Source of the DNA: Sphingopyxis indica
GTDB taxonomy: Bacteria; Pseudomonadota; Alphaproteobacteria; Sphingomonadales; Sphingomonadaceae
NCBI RefSeq assembly: GCF_900188185.1
Contig: NZ_FZPA01000010.1
Coordinates: 1-64,000 of the forward strand
Direction: 5' to 3'
Length of the DNA stretch: 64,000 nucleotides
In this document: positions 23,906 to 32,270 of the stretch, in pieces
Layout: every line of letters begins with the position of its first letter
Position numbering within the stretch: the first letter of the stretch is position 1
Notes under the pieces: model-generated
What the model saw: the letters and a program-made list of their open reading frames with translations, nothing else
What the model was told of the DNA's origin: nothing
Database searches by the model: none
Position numbers and translations under genes: made by a program

Positions 23906-24507
23906 TACTGGATCACCATGGTGGTGAAATAGACATTGTCGACGCCGCCGAAGCCCTCCTTGTCGCGCAGCACCTGATTGACCGCGGCGGTCAGGCGGCG
24001 CTGGAGCATCTGCTTGCCCTGCGACGTCGACAGCAGCGCCGGATCCTGTTCGGCGAGCACCATCAGCACCGCCGAGCGGATCGGCGTCATCTGGCGCTGG
24101 ATATTCGCGACCATCTTGCCGTCATAATAGGTCGACAGGCTGATCCCCACCTGCAGGAAGGCCGACCCGTCGGCGAGGTTCGTCGTGAACGCCTGTTCGA
24201 TCGGCACATAGGTGATTTCATATTTGCGCGGATCGACCTTGTAGCGGTCGTTCGGAACCGACACGGTTCCGACCTTGGGCGCGGCCTCTTCGCCTTCGCC
24301 GGCCGGCGCGGCGTCGCTTTCGCCGCGCAGGACGAGCTTGGGATAGAGATCCTCGGGCTTCGGCGCTTCGGCGGCGGCGAGCCCGCCGCCCATATAGATG
24401 CCCGCGCCCGCGCCCGCGCCGATCAGCACGGCGGCGCCGACGCCGATCAGCAGCAGCTTTTTCATCTTGCCCCCCTTTTTCGGGCTGTCGGCTTTATCCT
24501 TGGTCAT
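23905..24507 (-). CDS. fliL: Flagellar basal body-associated protein FliL
   Basis: A 200-residue inner-membrane protein associated with the stator. A lysine-rich N-terminus is followed by one membrane segment (KLLLIGVGAAVLIGAGAGAGIYMGGG, about residues 17-42), a linker, and a periplasmic FliL domain ending in RLTAAVNQVLRDKEGFGGVDNVYFTTMVIQ, the typical C-terminus. The stop shares a base with the fliM start. It follows fliK by 17 nt in the fliE operon. Confidence 0.93.
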   Translation of the reverse strand: MTKDKADSPKKGGKMKKLLLIGVGAAVLIGAGAGAGIYMGGGLAAAEAPKPEDLYPKLVLRGESDAAPAGEGEEAAPKVGTVSVPNDRYKVDPRKYEITYVPIEQAFTTNLADGSAFLQVGISLSTYYDGKMVANIQRQMTPIRSAVLMVLAEQDPALLSTSQGKQMLQRRLTAAVNQVLRDKEGFGGVDNVYFTTMVIQ

Positions 24508-24524
24508 GTTCGGACCCTTTCTGA

Positions 24525-25682
24525 TCAGGCGAAGCGGCCGCGGCGATCGGCGGCGCGCGCTCCGTGGGTGGTGTCGGCGCGCGGTTCGGCGTGCTCGGCG
24601 GTGGCGGTTTCGATAAGATGCGCGGCGTCGGGGGTCGCGGAGCGGCCCTGGCTCTGCCCCTGCGACTGGCGCCCGGTCTCGCCGGGGGTGCAGGTGACTT
24701 CGGCGCCGGTCACGCGGACACCCTGCTGGCGCAGATCGTCGACGAGCTTGCCCTGCGCGGCGTGGACGAGCGTCGCGGTCGCCTCATGCTGGGTATCGAG
24801 CTTGACCGACACGCCGCCCTCGCTGCTCGTCATCGCGACGTCGAGCCGGCCGAGGTGGCGCGGCATCAGGCGAAAGCTGATGTCGCCCTCCTGTGATTTG
24901 GTCGCGGCGATGTCGGCGGCGAGCTGCGCGATCCACGCGTCGTCGGACCCCATGTCGAGCACGCGCTCGGCGACGGGCGCGGCGGCGGCGGCCGGAGCGC
25001 TCGCGGCGTGCGCCTGCGGTGCGGGCTGCGCGAACAGCACGGCCATCGCGGCGCCGGTGTCGACGGCCTTGCCCGTCTTCGGCGCGGCGGCAGGCGTGGT
25101 GTCGGCGAACGGCGTCGCTGCCTCATGCTTTGCAGGGCGCGGCAGCGCCGGCGCCTCTTCGGGTTTCGCATCCTGCGCTTGCACCGGCTTCGCGGGATCG
25201 GCCGCGACGGGCGTGGCGAGGGCGAGCAGCGGGTTCGCGGGCGCCGCCTCCTCGTCGGCGACGGGGACTTCGCCGCTTTCGTCGCTATCGGCTTTGCCTT
25301 TGCCTGCGACAGCCTGCGTCGCGGCGGGCGTCGATACGGCGGCCTGCCCGGCCGGTGCGCCAGTGGCGATCCGAATCAACAGCGCGGCGGCCGCCGCGGC
25401 GTCATTGCCCGTGGCGGCGGGTCGCGTTTGCGGCGTTGCGGTATCGGCAGGTGCCGCTTCGCCACCGGCGGGCGCGACCTTGCCCTCGTCGGCGACCGCG
25501 CGCCGGAACTGTTGCAGCGCTTCGGCGGGCAGCGGGCTCACGCCCTCGGCAAGCGGCATGTCGGCGAACAGCGCCTCGAAGCCCGCGGGGGCGCTGCCGC
25601 CCGTAGGCTTGGCGCCGAGGCCCGCGAGGACGGCCATCAGCCCGCCCTGCGCGGATGTCTGCTGCGGCAGGGCGTTCATCAT
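24525..25682 (-). CDS. fliK: Hook-length control protein FliK
   Basis: A 385-residue secreted ruler. The long N-terminal and central part is rich in A, P and G with low complexity, as usual for FliK. The C-terminal domain at about residues 250-345 carries the family pattern (ISFRLMPRHLGRLDVAMTSSEGGVSVKLDTQHEATATLVHAAQGKLVDDLRQQGVRV), equivalent to the LxPxxLGxVxV ... L ... LxxxG of Flg_hook. It triggers the FlhB switch in other species. The start overlaps the fliJ stop by ATGA. Confidence 0.93.
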   Translation of the reverse strand: MMNALPQQTSAQGGLMAVLAGLGAKPTGGSAPAGFEALFADMPLAEGVSPLPAEALQQFRRAVADEGKVAPAGGEAAPADTATPQTRPAATGNDAAAAAALLIRIATGAPAGQAAVSTPAATQAVAGKGKADSDESGEVPVADEEAAPANPLLALATPVAADPAKPVQAQDAKPEEAPALPRPAKHEAATPFADTTPAAAPKTGKAVDTGAAMAVLFAQPAPQAHAASAPAAAAAPVAERVLDMGSDDAWIAQLAADIAATKSQEGDISFRLMPRHLGRLDVAMTSSEGGVSVKLDTQHEATATLVHAAQGKLVDDLRQQGVRVTGAEVTCTPGETGRQSQGQSQGRSATPDAAHLIETATAEHAEPRADTTHGARAADRRGRFA

Positions 25683-26125
25683 GCGAGGCCTCCGTCGATC
25701 ATCCGCAGCCGCATACCGGCGCGCGGGCGGTGCGGGCGATTGGCGTCGCTGCGGCGCTCGTTCTCGCTCTCGTCCGACTTGCGGCTGCGCTCGTAAAGGC
25801 GCACCGCCGATTCCTCGCGGACCATCGCGCTCTGCGCGAGCGCATTCATCCGGTCGCGGCGCGCGCTCGCCTGATGGAGCGGCGCGGTCAGATTTTCCTT
25901 CGCGACGTCGAGCCGCATCGCGAGTTCGCCGATCGTGTTGAGCGCACGCCCGGCGACCGCACCCTTCGCAACCGCAAGATCGGCGCGCAGCGTTTCGAGC
26001 CGCCTCGCCAGCTCGACGAGGTTCGCGAGTTCGCCATTGGCGCGCGCCAGATTGGCCTCCGCCATCTGATGTTCGACGGAGCGCACGCGGATGATGCGTT
26101 TGCGGCGTGCGGTGCGAGCGGTCAT
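25679..26125 (-). CDS. fliJ: Flagellar export protein FliJ
   Basis: A 148-residue helical protein. A basic N-terminus (MTARTARRKRIIRVRSVEHQMAEANLARANGELANL) and two long heptad-rich helices form a coiled coil of the type seen in FliJ, which resembles the gamma subunit of rotary ATPases and links FliI to FlhA. Sequence is too divergent for motif proof; position between fliI and fliK and ATGA overlaps on both sides decide the call. Length is typical (about 147). Confidence 0.85.
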   Translation of the reverse strand: MTARTARRKRIIRVRSVEHQMAEANLARANGELANLVELARRLETLRADLAVAKGAVAGRALNTIGELAMRLDVAKENLTAPLHQASARRDRMNALAQSAMVREESAVRLYERSRKSDESENERRSDANRPHRPRAGMRLRMIDGGLA

Positions 26126-27453
26126 GCGGAATATCCTTCGATGAGCATTTGGCGGGATGTCTGGAAATCGACCTGCGCGGCGGCAGGCTGGGTGACGAAG
26201 GCGAGCTGGTCGGCGCGGCGGCGGATCGCTTCGTCGAGCACCGGGTCGCTGCCGGCGACATAGGCGCCCATCAGCATCAGGTCGCGATTCTCCTCGTAAG
26301 CCGACCAGAGCTGGCGAAAGCGCGCCGCGGCGGCGGCATGATCGGGATCGACCGAATCGACCATCGTGCGCGACAGCGAGCGCGCGACGTCGATCGCGGG
26401 ATAGACGCCCTGTTCGGCGAGCGCGCGCGACAGGATGATATGCCCGTCGACGATCGCGCGCGCCGAATCGACGACCGGATCCTCGATGTCGCCGCCGTCG
26501 GCGAGCACCGTATAAAGCGCGGTAACCGATCCGCCGGTCGCCTTGTCGATGCCGGCGCGCTCGCACAGCGAGGGGATCAGCGCGAAAACCGACGGCGGAT
26601 AGCCCTTCATCGTCGGCGGTTCGCCGAGCGTCAGGCCGATCTCGCGCTGCGCGTGCGCGACGCGGGTCAGGCTGTCGATCAGCAGCAGCACCTTCTTGCC
26701 TTCCTGGCGAAAGGCTTCGGCGATCGCCGTCGCGCGCATCGCGGCGCGCAGGCGGAGCAAAGGCGGATGGTCGGCGGGAACCGCGACGACGACCGATTTC
26801 TTGCGCACTGCGGGGGGCAGCTTGGTCTCGACGAAGTCGCTGACCTCGCGGCTGCGCTCGCCGATCAGCCCGACGACGATCACGTCGCATTCGGTGCCCG
26901 CGATCATCTGGCCCATCAGCACCGACTTGCCGACGCCCGACCCCGCGACGATCGCGACGCGCTGGCCTTCGCCGACGGTGAGCAGGCCGTTGATCGCGCG
27001 CACCCCCATATTGAGCGGACGCGTCACGCGGCCGCGGCGCAGCGGATTGACCTTGCGCCCGGCGAGCGGCCACTGGAACTGCGATTTCACCGGCGGGCGG
27101 CCGTCGAGCGGATTGCCCTGCGCGTCGATGATGCGGCCGAGCAGCGCCTTGCCGCACGCGACCATGCTCGACGCGCCGTGCGGTTCGACCGGCGCGCCGG
27201 TGACGAGCGGCATGTTGGTGTCGAAGGGGAGGACGAGGCTGCGGTGGCCGCGAAAGCCGACGACCTCGCCGTTCACATGGTCGCCCGTCGCCGACTTGAT
27301 GCGGACGTTGCTGCCGAGCGGCTGCGGAAAGCCCGACACCTCGAGCATGATGCCTTCGTGCGCGACGAGCGTGCCGATGCGGCGCGGGCTGGCATGCGTC
27401 AGGTCGACGGGGCCGAGCAGCTGCCCGGCGGTCATGGCGAGGCGGCGCGTCAT
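26122..27453 (-). CDS. fliI: Flagellar export ATPase FliI
   Basis: A 443-residue ATPase of the export apparatus, related to the F1 beta subunit. Walker A is AGSGVGKS (170-177), followed by VVGLIGERSREVSDFVE, the Walker B region VLLLIDSLTRVAHAQREIGLTLGEPPTMKGYPPSVF and the Q-loop-like GSVTALYTVLADGGDIEDPVVDSARAIVDGHIILSRALAEQGVYPAIDVARSLSR, all diagnostic for FliI. The ATG at 27453 is chosen because it overlaps the fliH stop by ATGA; an open frame upstream lies inside fliH. Length is normal. Confidence 0.97.
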   Translation of the reverse strand: MTRRLAMTAGQLLGPVDLTHASPRRIGTLVAHEGIMLEVSGFPQPLGSNVRIKSATGDHVNGEVVGFRGHRSLVLPFDTNMPLVTGAPVEPHGASSMVACGKALLGRIIDAQGNPLDGRPPVKSQFQWPLAGRKVNPLRRGRVTRPLNMGVRAINGLLTVGEGQRVAIVAGSGVGKSVLMGQMIAGTECDVIVVGLIGERSREVSDFVETKLPPAVRKKSVVVAVPADHPPLLRLRAAMRATAIAEAFRQEGKKVLLLIDSLTRVAHAQREIGLTLGEPPTMKGYPPSVFALIPSLCERAGIDKATGGSVTALYTVLADGGDIEDPVVDSARAIVDGHIILSRALAEQGVYPAIDVARSLSRTMVDSVDPDHAAAAARFRQLWSAYEENRDLMLMGAYVAGSDPVLDEAIRRRADQLAFVTQPAAAQVDFQTSRQMLIEGYSA

Positions 27454-28061
27454 GCGGCGACGCTTTCGCTGCCGAGCGCGGCGCGCAGTTCGTCGAGATA
27501 GACCGCGCGGCCATGCTCGATCCAGCCCGCCGAGGTTTCGATACGCACCGTGCCGCGCGTCATCGACGCGTCGGCCTCGACGGGGAGCGCGAGCGGGCAG
27601 TCGACGAGCAGCGCGGCGTCGTCGGGATGGACCCACAAGGTGCGCGCCTTGTCGGCCTCGGCGACCATCGCCGCGGCGACTTCGGCCTGGTTCTTCAGCC
27701 ATTCGGCGTCGATGGGCGCGTTGTCGACGATCTGGCGGACGAGCCGCTCGACCGTCTCGGCGATCAGCTGCGCGAGTTCCTCGCTCGGCTCGTCCTGCAG
27801 CGCCTCGGCACCGGCGAGCAGCGCGAGCAGGCGATGCCGCTCGGTCGCATAGGCCGCCTCGGCGAGCCGCTGCCCCTCGGCGAGGCCGAGCGCGAACGGA
27901 TCCTCGGCCGCTTCGATCTCGGCGGGCGCGGGCTCAGCTTCGGCAGGCTCGGACTCCGGCGGCGCGGAGACGAAAGATAGCGGGCGAAAGCCGCCGCGAC
28001 CGCCCATCGCGGCGGTGAGCGCGATCGGCGCAAATCCCTTTTCGGCGCGGCGGTCAGACAT
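27450..28061 (-). CDS. fliH: Flagellar export ATPase regulator FliH
   Basis: A 203-residue cytoplasmic stator of the export ATPase. Residues 60-200 form the FliH/YscL-like E-type domain (LAEGQRLAEAAYATERHRLLALLAGAEALQDEPSEELAQLIAETVERLVRQIVDNAPIDAEWLKNQAEVA), with WVHPDDAALL as the conserved turn. The N-terminus is acidic and proline-rich. The call relies on this domain and on its place between fliG and fliI, with overlaps at both ends. Confidence 0.9.
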   Translation of the reverse strand: MSDRRAEKGFAPIALTAAMGGRGGFRPLSFVSAPPESEPAEAEPAPAEIEAAEDPFALGLAEGQRLAEAAYATERHRLLALLAGAEALQDEPSEELAQLIAETVERLVRQIVDNAPIDAEWLKNQAEVAAAMVAEADKARTLWVHPDDAALLVDCPLALPVEADASMTRGTVRIETSAGWIEHGRAVYLDELRAALGSESVAA

Positions 28062-29088
28062 AGTCGTCGGCTCCGCCCGCGATCACGATCTCGCCCGCCG
28101 CCGCCATCTGGCGGACGACCTGCATGATCGCCTTTTGCGCATCCTCGACGTCGCTGCGCTTGACCATCGTCATCTCGGACATTTCGTCGCGGATCGTTTC
28201 GCCCGCGCGCTGCGACATCGTCGCCAGGCACATGTCGGCCATCGCCTCGTCGGCGCCTTTCAGCGCGAGCGCGAGTTGCGCCGCGTCGACGCTGCGCAGC
28301 ACGGTGCCGAGGCTGCGCTGGTCGAGATCGCGCAGATTGTCGAAGACGAACATTTCCTCCTCGATCGTCTGCGCGAGCTGGCGGTCCTGCTTCTTGAGCG
28401 CGCGGATCGTGCGTTCGGACAGGTGGCGCGGCATCACCTTCATGATCTTGGCAACGTCGGTCGGGCCGCCGACCGGCTGCCTGGCGACGCGCTGGCCGCC
28501 GATGTTCGCGGCCGACAGCACGGCTTCCAGATCCTCGATCGCCGCGGTCGGGACCGCGGTGAGCATGGCGGCGCGCAGCACCAGATCGGCCTGCAGGCTT
28601 TCGTCGAGCGTCTCGATCGCGCGCGCGGCGACGTCGGGGACGAGCACCGACAGGATCAGCGCGCCGACCTGCGGATGCTCGCTCGCGAGCAGCGCGCTGA
28701 TCGCCTCGATGTCCATCCAGCGCAGCATTTCGAGCGACGCGGCGCTCTGGCGCGGCGCGACCTGCGCGAGGATATTGTCGGCGCGGACGTTGCCGACGGC
28801 TTCGTTGATGACGGTGCGGATGCGCGTGTCGGCCCCGATCGCGAGCGCGCTCACCGAGCGGCTGCGCGCGACGAAGCGTTCGAGCGCCTGCTCGATCTGG
28901 CCTTCGCTCGCATTGGCGGTGTCGAACATCGCCTTGGCGAGGCTGCGCACCTCGTCGGGGTCGAGATGCTTCAGGATCGTCGCGGCTTCGCTCTCGTCGA
29001 GCAGCATCAGCAGGATCGCGGCGGCGGCGGACCCGTCGATCGCTGTCTTGGGGGCGGCGTCCAGCGCGGAGTCGAGCGCGTCAGGCAC
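28054..29088 (-). CDS. fliG: Flagellar switch protein FliG
   Basis: A 344-residue rotor protein that contacts the MS ring and the stator. The N domain includes AAILLMLLDESEAATILKHLDPDEVRSLAKAM; the middle domain has the conserved SEHPQVGALILSVL; the C domain has FVFDNLRDLDQRSLGTVLRSVDAAQLALALKGADEAMADMCLATMSQRAGETIRDEM, including the torque-helix charged residues. Length is normal. The start overlaps the end of fliF by 8 nt, and the two proteins pair one-to-one in the rotor. Confidence 0.97.
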   Translation of the reverse strand: MPDALDSALDAAPKTAIDGSAAAAILLMLLDESEAATILKHLDPDEVRSLAKAMFDTANASEGQIEQALERFVARSRSVSALAIGADTRIRTVINEAVGNVRADNILAQVAPRQSAASLEMLRWMDIEAISALLASEHPQVGALILSVLVPDVAARAIETLDESLQADLVLRAAMLTAVPTAAIEDLEAVLSAANIGGQRVARQPVGGPTDVAKIMKVMPRHLSERTIRALKKQDRQLAQTIEEEMFVFDNLRDLDQRSLGTVLRSVDAAQLALALKGADEAMADMCLATMSQRAGETIRDEMSEMTMVKRSDVEDAQKAIMQVVRQMAAAGEIVIAGGADDYV

Positions 29089-30733
29089 GGGCGCCCTCCT
29101 GCATCAGCTGGCGGACGACGAGCGCGGCGCGCTGCGAATCCTGGCGGACGAAGGCGCGGACGAGATTGGCGCGTGCTTCATAGCTCGGCGCGGCCTCGAT
29201 CATCTCGAGCGTGATCTCGCGGCCCGCGGGGCGGCGCTGGCCGATCGCCGGCGGCGCGTCGGTCGCGGTGAGCAGCGTTTCCTCGATCGCGGCGTCGCGT
29301 TCGGCGCGCGCCGCGGCGCGTTCCTTCGCGGCCTTGATCATCGGGCGGCCGATGAACAGGAAGGCGAGCAGCGCGGCGAGGATCGCGCCGACCTGCTTGA
29401 CCAGCGGCAGAAACCAGCTCTGATCCCAGAACGCCGGCTCGGCATTCTCGACCTTCGCGAAGGGGCGCTGGCCGATTGCGACCTGGTCGCCGCGCGCGGC
29501 GTCGAAGCCGACCGCGCCCTTCACCAGATTCTCTATCTTGGCGAGGTCGGCCTGGCCGAGCGCCTTCGTCCCCTGGTTGAGCGCAACCGCGACCGAGACA
29601 CGGCGCAGGCGGCCCTGCGGCTGGTGCGTGACCGAAATCTCGCGCCCGACCTCATAGGCGCGCGCGGCCTGTTCGTTGCTTTCGGTGCCCGCAGCCGCGC
29701 CCGTCGGCGCGGGCGGCGGCGTCTGGGCGAGCGTCGTCGCCGGCGGCGGCTGGTTCGACAGCGCGCCGGGGATGCCGGCCGCGGGCGGGGTCGATCCGCT
29801 CACCGACTTGGTGATCCGCTCGCTGGTCAGCGCGCGGTCGTTCTCCGGGAAACTTTCGCGCGTCGCCTGGCTTTCGGACATGTCGACGTCGGCGTGGACC
29901 TCGACCGTATAATTGTCGCGGCCGAGCATCGGGCCGAGGAGGCTGTCGAGCGCGCGGCGATAGCGGTCCTCCATCTGCGTCTGCAGCTGGAACGCCTGCA
30001 TGTCGCTGGACGTCGCGGTGTCGGAGAGCAGCGCGCCGCGCTGGTCGATCACCGACACCTGATCGGCGTTCATGCCCGGCACCGAAGAGGCGACGAGAAA
30101 GCGGATCGCCTGCACCTGCCCGTCGGACAGCGAGCGGCCGTTCTGCAGCGTCAGCATCACCGACGCGGTCGCGGGCTTGTCGTCGCGCACGAACAGGCTC
30201 GGCTCGGCGGCGGCGATGTGGATGCGCGCGACCTTGACCGCGTCGATCGCCTCGATCGTGCGGGCAAGGTCGGCCTCGCGCGCGGCGCGCAGCGTCTCGC
30301 CCTCGATCGCGCGGCTCGATCCCATCGGCAGCGCGGCGATCAGGCTGTCGCCCGTCGGCTGCGCGCGGGGCAGGCCCTGGCCGGCGAGCGCGATGCGCGC
30401 CTGATAGAGCTTGTCGGCATCGACGGTCAGCGCGCCGGTGACCGGGTCGATCGTGTGGCCGATCCCCTGCGTCTGCAGCGCTTCGGCGACCGCGGCCTTG
30501 TCGGCATCGTCGAGCCCGGCGAACAGCTGCGTCTGCGGCGCCGACTGGGTCATGAACCAGGCGAGCGCGGCGATGCCGATCGCGGTCGAGGTCGCGATCG
30601 CGGGCAGCGCGCGCTGCACCGCGGGCTGGCGAAGGACCTGGGTGAGGGGTTCGAATCGCGCCGCGAAGGCGGGCACGGGAAGCCGCGCAGCGCTGCCGGT
30701 GTCGACGGGGGCGGGGAGTTGAGCTTCGGCCAT
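29081..30733 (-). CDS. fliF: MS-ring protein FliF
   Basis: A 550-residue inner-membrane protein forming the MS ring. Membrane segments lie near residues 42-60 and about 440-460. The YscJ-type periplasmic domain includes LFAGLDDADKAAVAEALQTQGIGHTIDPVTGALTVDADKLYQARIALAGQGLPR, and a second domain follows, with a P/A-rich linker around 320-350. The C-terminal tail (EMIEAAPSYEARANLVRAFVRQDSQRAALVVRQLMQEGA) is the FliG-binding region. Length is normal. It follows fliE by 3 nt. Confidence 0.97.
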   Translation of the reverse strand: MAEAQLPAPVDTGSAARLPVPAFAARFEPLTQVLRQPAVQRALPAIATSTAIGIAALAWFMTQSAPQTQLFAGLDDADKAAVAEALQTQGIGHTIDPVTGALTVDADKLYQARIALAGQGLPRAQPTGDSLIAALPMGSSRAIEGETLRAAREADLARTIEAIDAVKVARIHIAAAEPSLFVRDDKPATASVMLTLQNGRSLSDGQVQAIRFLVASSVPGMNADQVSVIDQRGALLSDTATSSDMQAFQLQTQMEDRYRRALDSLLGPMLGRDNYTVEVHADVDMSESQATRESFPENDRALTSERITKSVSGSTPPAAGIPGALSNQPPPATTLAQTPPPAPTGAAAGTESNEQAARAYEVGREISVTHQPQGRLRRVSVAVALNQGTKALGQADLAKIENLVKGAVGFDAARGDQVAIGQRPFAKVENAEPAFWDQSWFLPLVKQVGAILAALLAFLFIGRPMIKAAKERAAARAERDAAIEETLLTATDAPPAIGQRRPAGREITLEMIEAAPSYEARANLVRAFVRQDSQRAALVVRQLMQEGARA

Positions 30734-30736
30734 GGG

Positions 30737-31078
30737 TTACACCGGCATGTTCATGATGTCGCGATAAGCGGAGAGCAGCTTGTTGCGGACCTGCAAGGTC
30801 GTCTCGAAACCGAGCGAGGCCTTTTGCCGCTCGATCATCACGCTGACGATGTCGTGCGTGTCGCCGCGCTCATAGGCTTCGCTGAGGTCGCTCGCCCTTG
30901 CCTGCTGGGCGTTGACCTGTTGCAGCGCGGCCGAAATCGCCGAGCCGAAATCGGGCGTGCCCTCGCTCGCTTCGGCGCCGCCGGTCGTGGCGCGCCCCGC
31001 GGCGCGTTGCAGCGCCTGGTTCTGATTGAGGATCGAGCTGCGCATCTGCAGCAGCCGGCTCTGATCAATCGTGCTCAT
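30737..31078 (-). CDS. fliE: Hook-basal body adaptor protein FliE
   Basis: A 113-residue junction protein between MS ring and rod, first gene of the long fliE-flhB operon. The C-terminal half has the FliE signature: AYERGDTHDIVSVMIERQKASLGFETTLQVRNKLLSAYRDIMNMPV. The N-terminal half is helical. I take ATG 31078; ATG 31087 is also in frame, with AAGGA only 3 nt upstream. A sigma-54 promoter lies 53 nt upstream and fliC diverges beyond it. Confidence 0.94.
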   Translation of the reverse strand: MSTIDQSRLLQMRSSILNQNQALQRAAGRATTGGAEASEGTPDFGSAISAALQQVNAQQARASDLSEAYERGDTHDIVSVMIERQKASLGFETTLQVRNKLLSAYRDIMNMPV

Positions 31079-31130
31079 CCGTTCCATCCGTCCTTGGTCG
31101 CGGCGTCGTGCCGCGCGCCCAAATAAGAAT

Positions 31131-31146
31131 GCAAAGGATGTGCCAA
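31131..31146 (-). promoter_or_regulatory. Sigma-54 promoter for the fliE-flhB operon
   Basis: The minus strand reads TTGGCACATCCTTTGC, with GG and GC 10 nt apart. It should drive about fifteen genes from fliE to flhB. A weaker enhancer-like site lies about 72 bp upstream at 31207-31224, next to the fliC promoter. Confidence 0.88.
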
Positions 31147-31206
31147 AAAAATTACATAAGAAAAATCAGTGCGTTGCTTATGGGGCGCAGGAAGAAGTGT
31201 CTCATT

Positions 31207-31224
31207 CCGGCATTTTTTTGACGC
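31207..31224. promoter_or_regulatory. Candidate enhancer C, between fliE and fliC
   Basis: CCGGCATTTTTTTGACGC matches enhancer B in 13 of 18 positions, keeping the TTTGACG half best. It is centred about 72 bp upstream of the fliE sigma-54 GG element and ends 8 nt before the -35 of the fliC sigma-28 promoter. The left half-site is degenerate, so this is the weakest of the three. Confidence 0.4.
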
Positions 31225-31231
31225 GCCGCGC

Positions 31232-31258
31232 TTAAGCCCCCCGGCGGCGCGCCGTTAC
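31232..31258 (+). promoter_or_regulatory. Sigma-28 promoter for fliC
   Basis: TTAA (31232-31235), 15 nt, GCCGTTAC (31251-31258). It has the same spacing and GCCGTTA core as the flgM, motA and fliD promoters. The -10 lies 64 nt upstream of the fliC ATG. Confidence 0.87.
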
Positions 31259-31321
31259 TGCAACCGTGAAGCTCGCTGAGCCCACACCACGGGAATGGCC
31301 ATCGGGCCGGAAAGGAAGATC

Positions 31322-32140
31322 ATGACTGTCATCAACACCAATGTGAGCGCGCTCCGCGCCCAGAACAATTCGCGTGTTGCCAACCGCATGCAGTCGCAGG
31401 CCATGGAACGCCTGTCGAGCGGCAAGCGCATCAACAGCGCGAAGGACGACGCCGCGGGTCTCGCGATCGCGACCCGCATGGACGCCAATGTCCGCGGCCT
31501 CAACCAGGCGGTCCGCAACGCCAACGACGGCATTTCGCTGGCGCAGACGGCAGAAGGCGCGATGGCCGGCATCTCGAACATCCTCGTTCGTATGCGCGAA
31601 CTGGCGGTTCAGTCGGCCAACGGCACGAACGGGACGACCGACCGCGCCGCGATCCAGACCGAAGTCACCGCGCTGATCGCGCAGATCGGCGACATCGCCG
31701 GCCGTACCGACTTCAACGGCAACAATCTGCTCGACGGCAGCGTCGCGACCGGCTTTGACATCCAGACGGGTCTCAACACCGGTGAAACCGTGAACATCAC
31801 CATCGGTGATCTCACCGCCACCGGCCTCGGCGTCGACGCGATCGACCTGTCGACCGCTGCCGGCGCCTCGGCGGCGCTCGCGACGCTCGATACGGGCATC
31901 CAGACGGTTGCCACCGAACGTGCCAACCTCGGTGCGCAGCAGAACCGCCTCGAAGCCGCTGTCGATACTTTGACGTCGACCGTCACGAATCTGGCGGACG
32001 CCAAGTCGCGGGTCGAAGACGCCGACTTCTCGGTCGAATCGACGAACCTCGCGGCTGCCGGCATCCTTGCGCAGGCGTCGACCGCGATGCTCGCGCAGGC
32101 GAACCAGAGCCAGCAGGGCGTGATGAACCTGCTGCGCTAA
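31322..32140 (+). CDS. fliC: Flagellin FliC, short form
   Basis: A 272-residue filament subunit. The N-terminus (MTVINTNVSALRAQNNSRVANRMQSQAMERLSSGKRINSAKDDAAGLAIATRM) and the C-terminus (SRVEDADFSVESTNLAAAGILAQASTAMLAQANQSQQGVMNLLR) are classic flagellin D0/D1 helices, and the pieces meet through a short centre, so surface domains D2/D3 are essentially absent. Cysteine is absent, as usual. The ATG at 31322 has GGAAAGGAAG upstream; an upstream in-frame ATG at 31295 lacks the family start. It is followed by a strong terminator. FliS and FliD, encoded at 17.4-19.2 kb, are its chaperone and cap. It is the only flagellin gene in the window. Confidence 0.97.
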   Translation: MTVINTNVSALRAQNNSRVANRMQSQAMERLSSGKRINSAKDDAAGLAIATRMDANVRGLNQAVRNANDGISLAQTAEGAMAGISNILVRMRELAVQSANGTNGTTDRAAIQTEVTALIAQIGDIAGRTDFNGNNLLDGSVATGFDIQTGLNTGETVNITIGDLTATGLGVDAIDLSTAAGASAALATLDTGIQTVATERANLGAQQNRLEAAVDTLTSTVTNLADAKSRVEDADFSVESTNLAAAGILAQASTAMLAQANQSQQGVMNLLR

Positions 32141-32193
32141 GGCGCCCAAGCCTGCCAGGCTATATTGGTTGGTCCCTTTGATAGCCTGACACC

Positions 32194-32230
32194 GATGCCC
32201 CGGCCCCCCACGGCCGGGGCATCTTCTTTT
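32194..32230 (+). terminator. Rho-independent terminator of fliC
   Basis: A perfect 12-bp GC-rich stem (GATGCCCCGGCC at 32194-32205, complement at 32212-32223) with a 6-nt loop is followed directly by TTCTTTT. It begins 53 nt after the fliC stop codon, a strong canonical terminator. Confidence 0.92.
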
Positions 32231-32270
32231 GGGCTGCGGGTGGGCGCGGCGCGTTTCGGGTGATACCAGC

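Noticed and set aside
28124..31126. A 1000-codon open frame on the plus strand opposite fliG-fliF-fliE
   Set aside because: The three minus-strand genes are clearly conserved; GC-rich codon structure leaves long shadow frames on the other strand.
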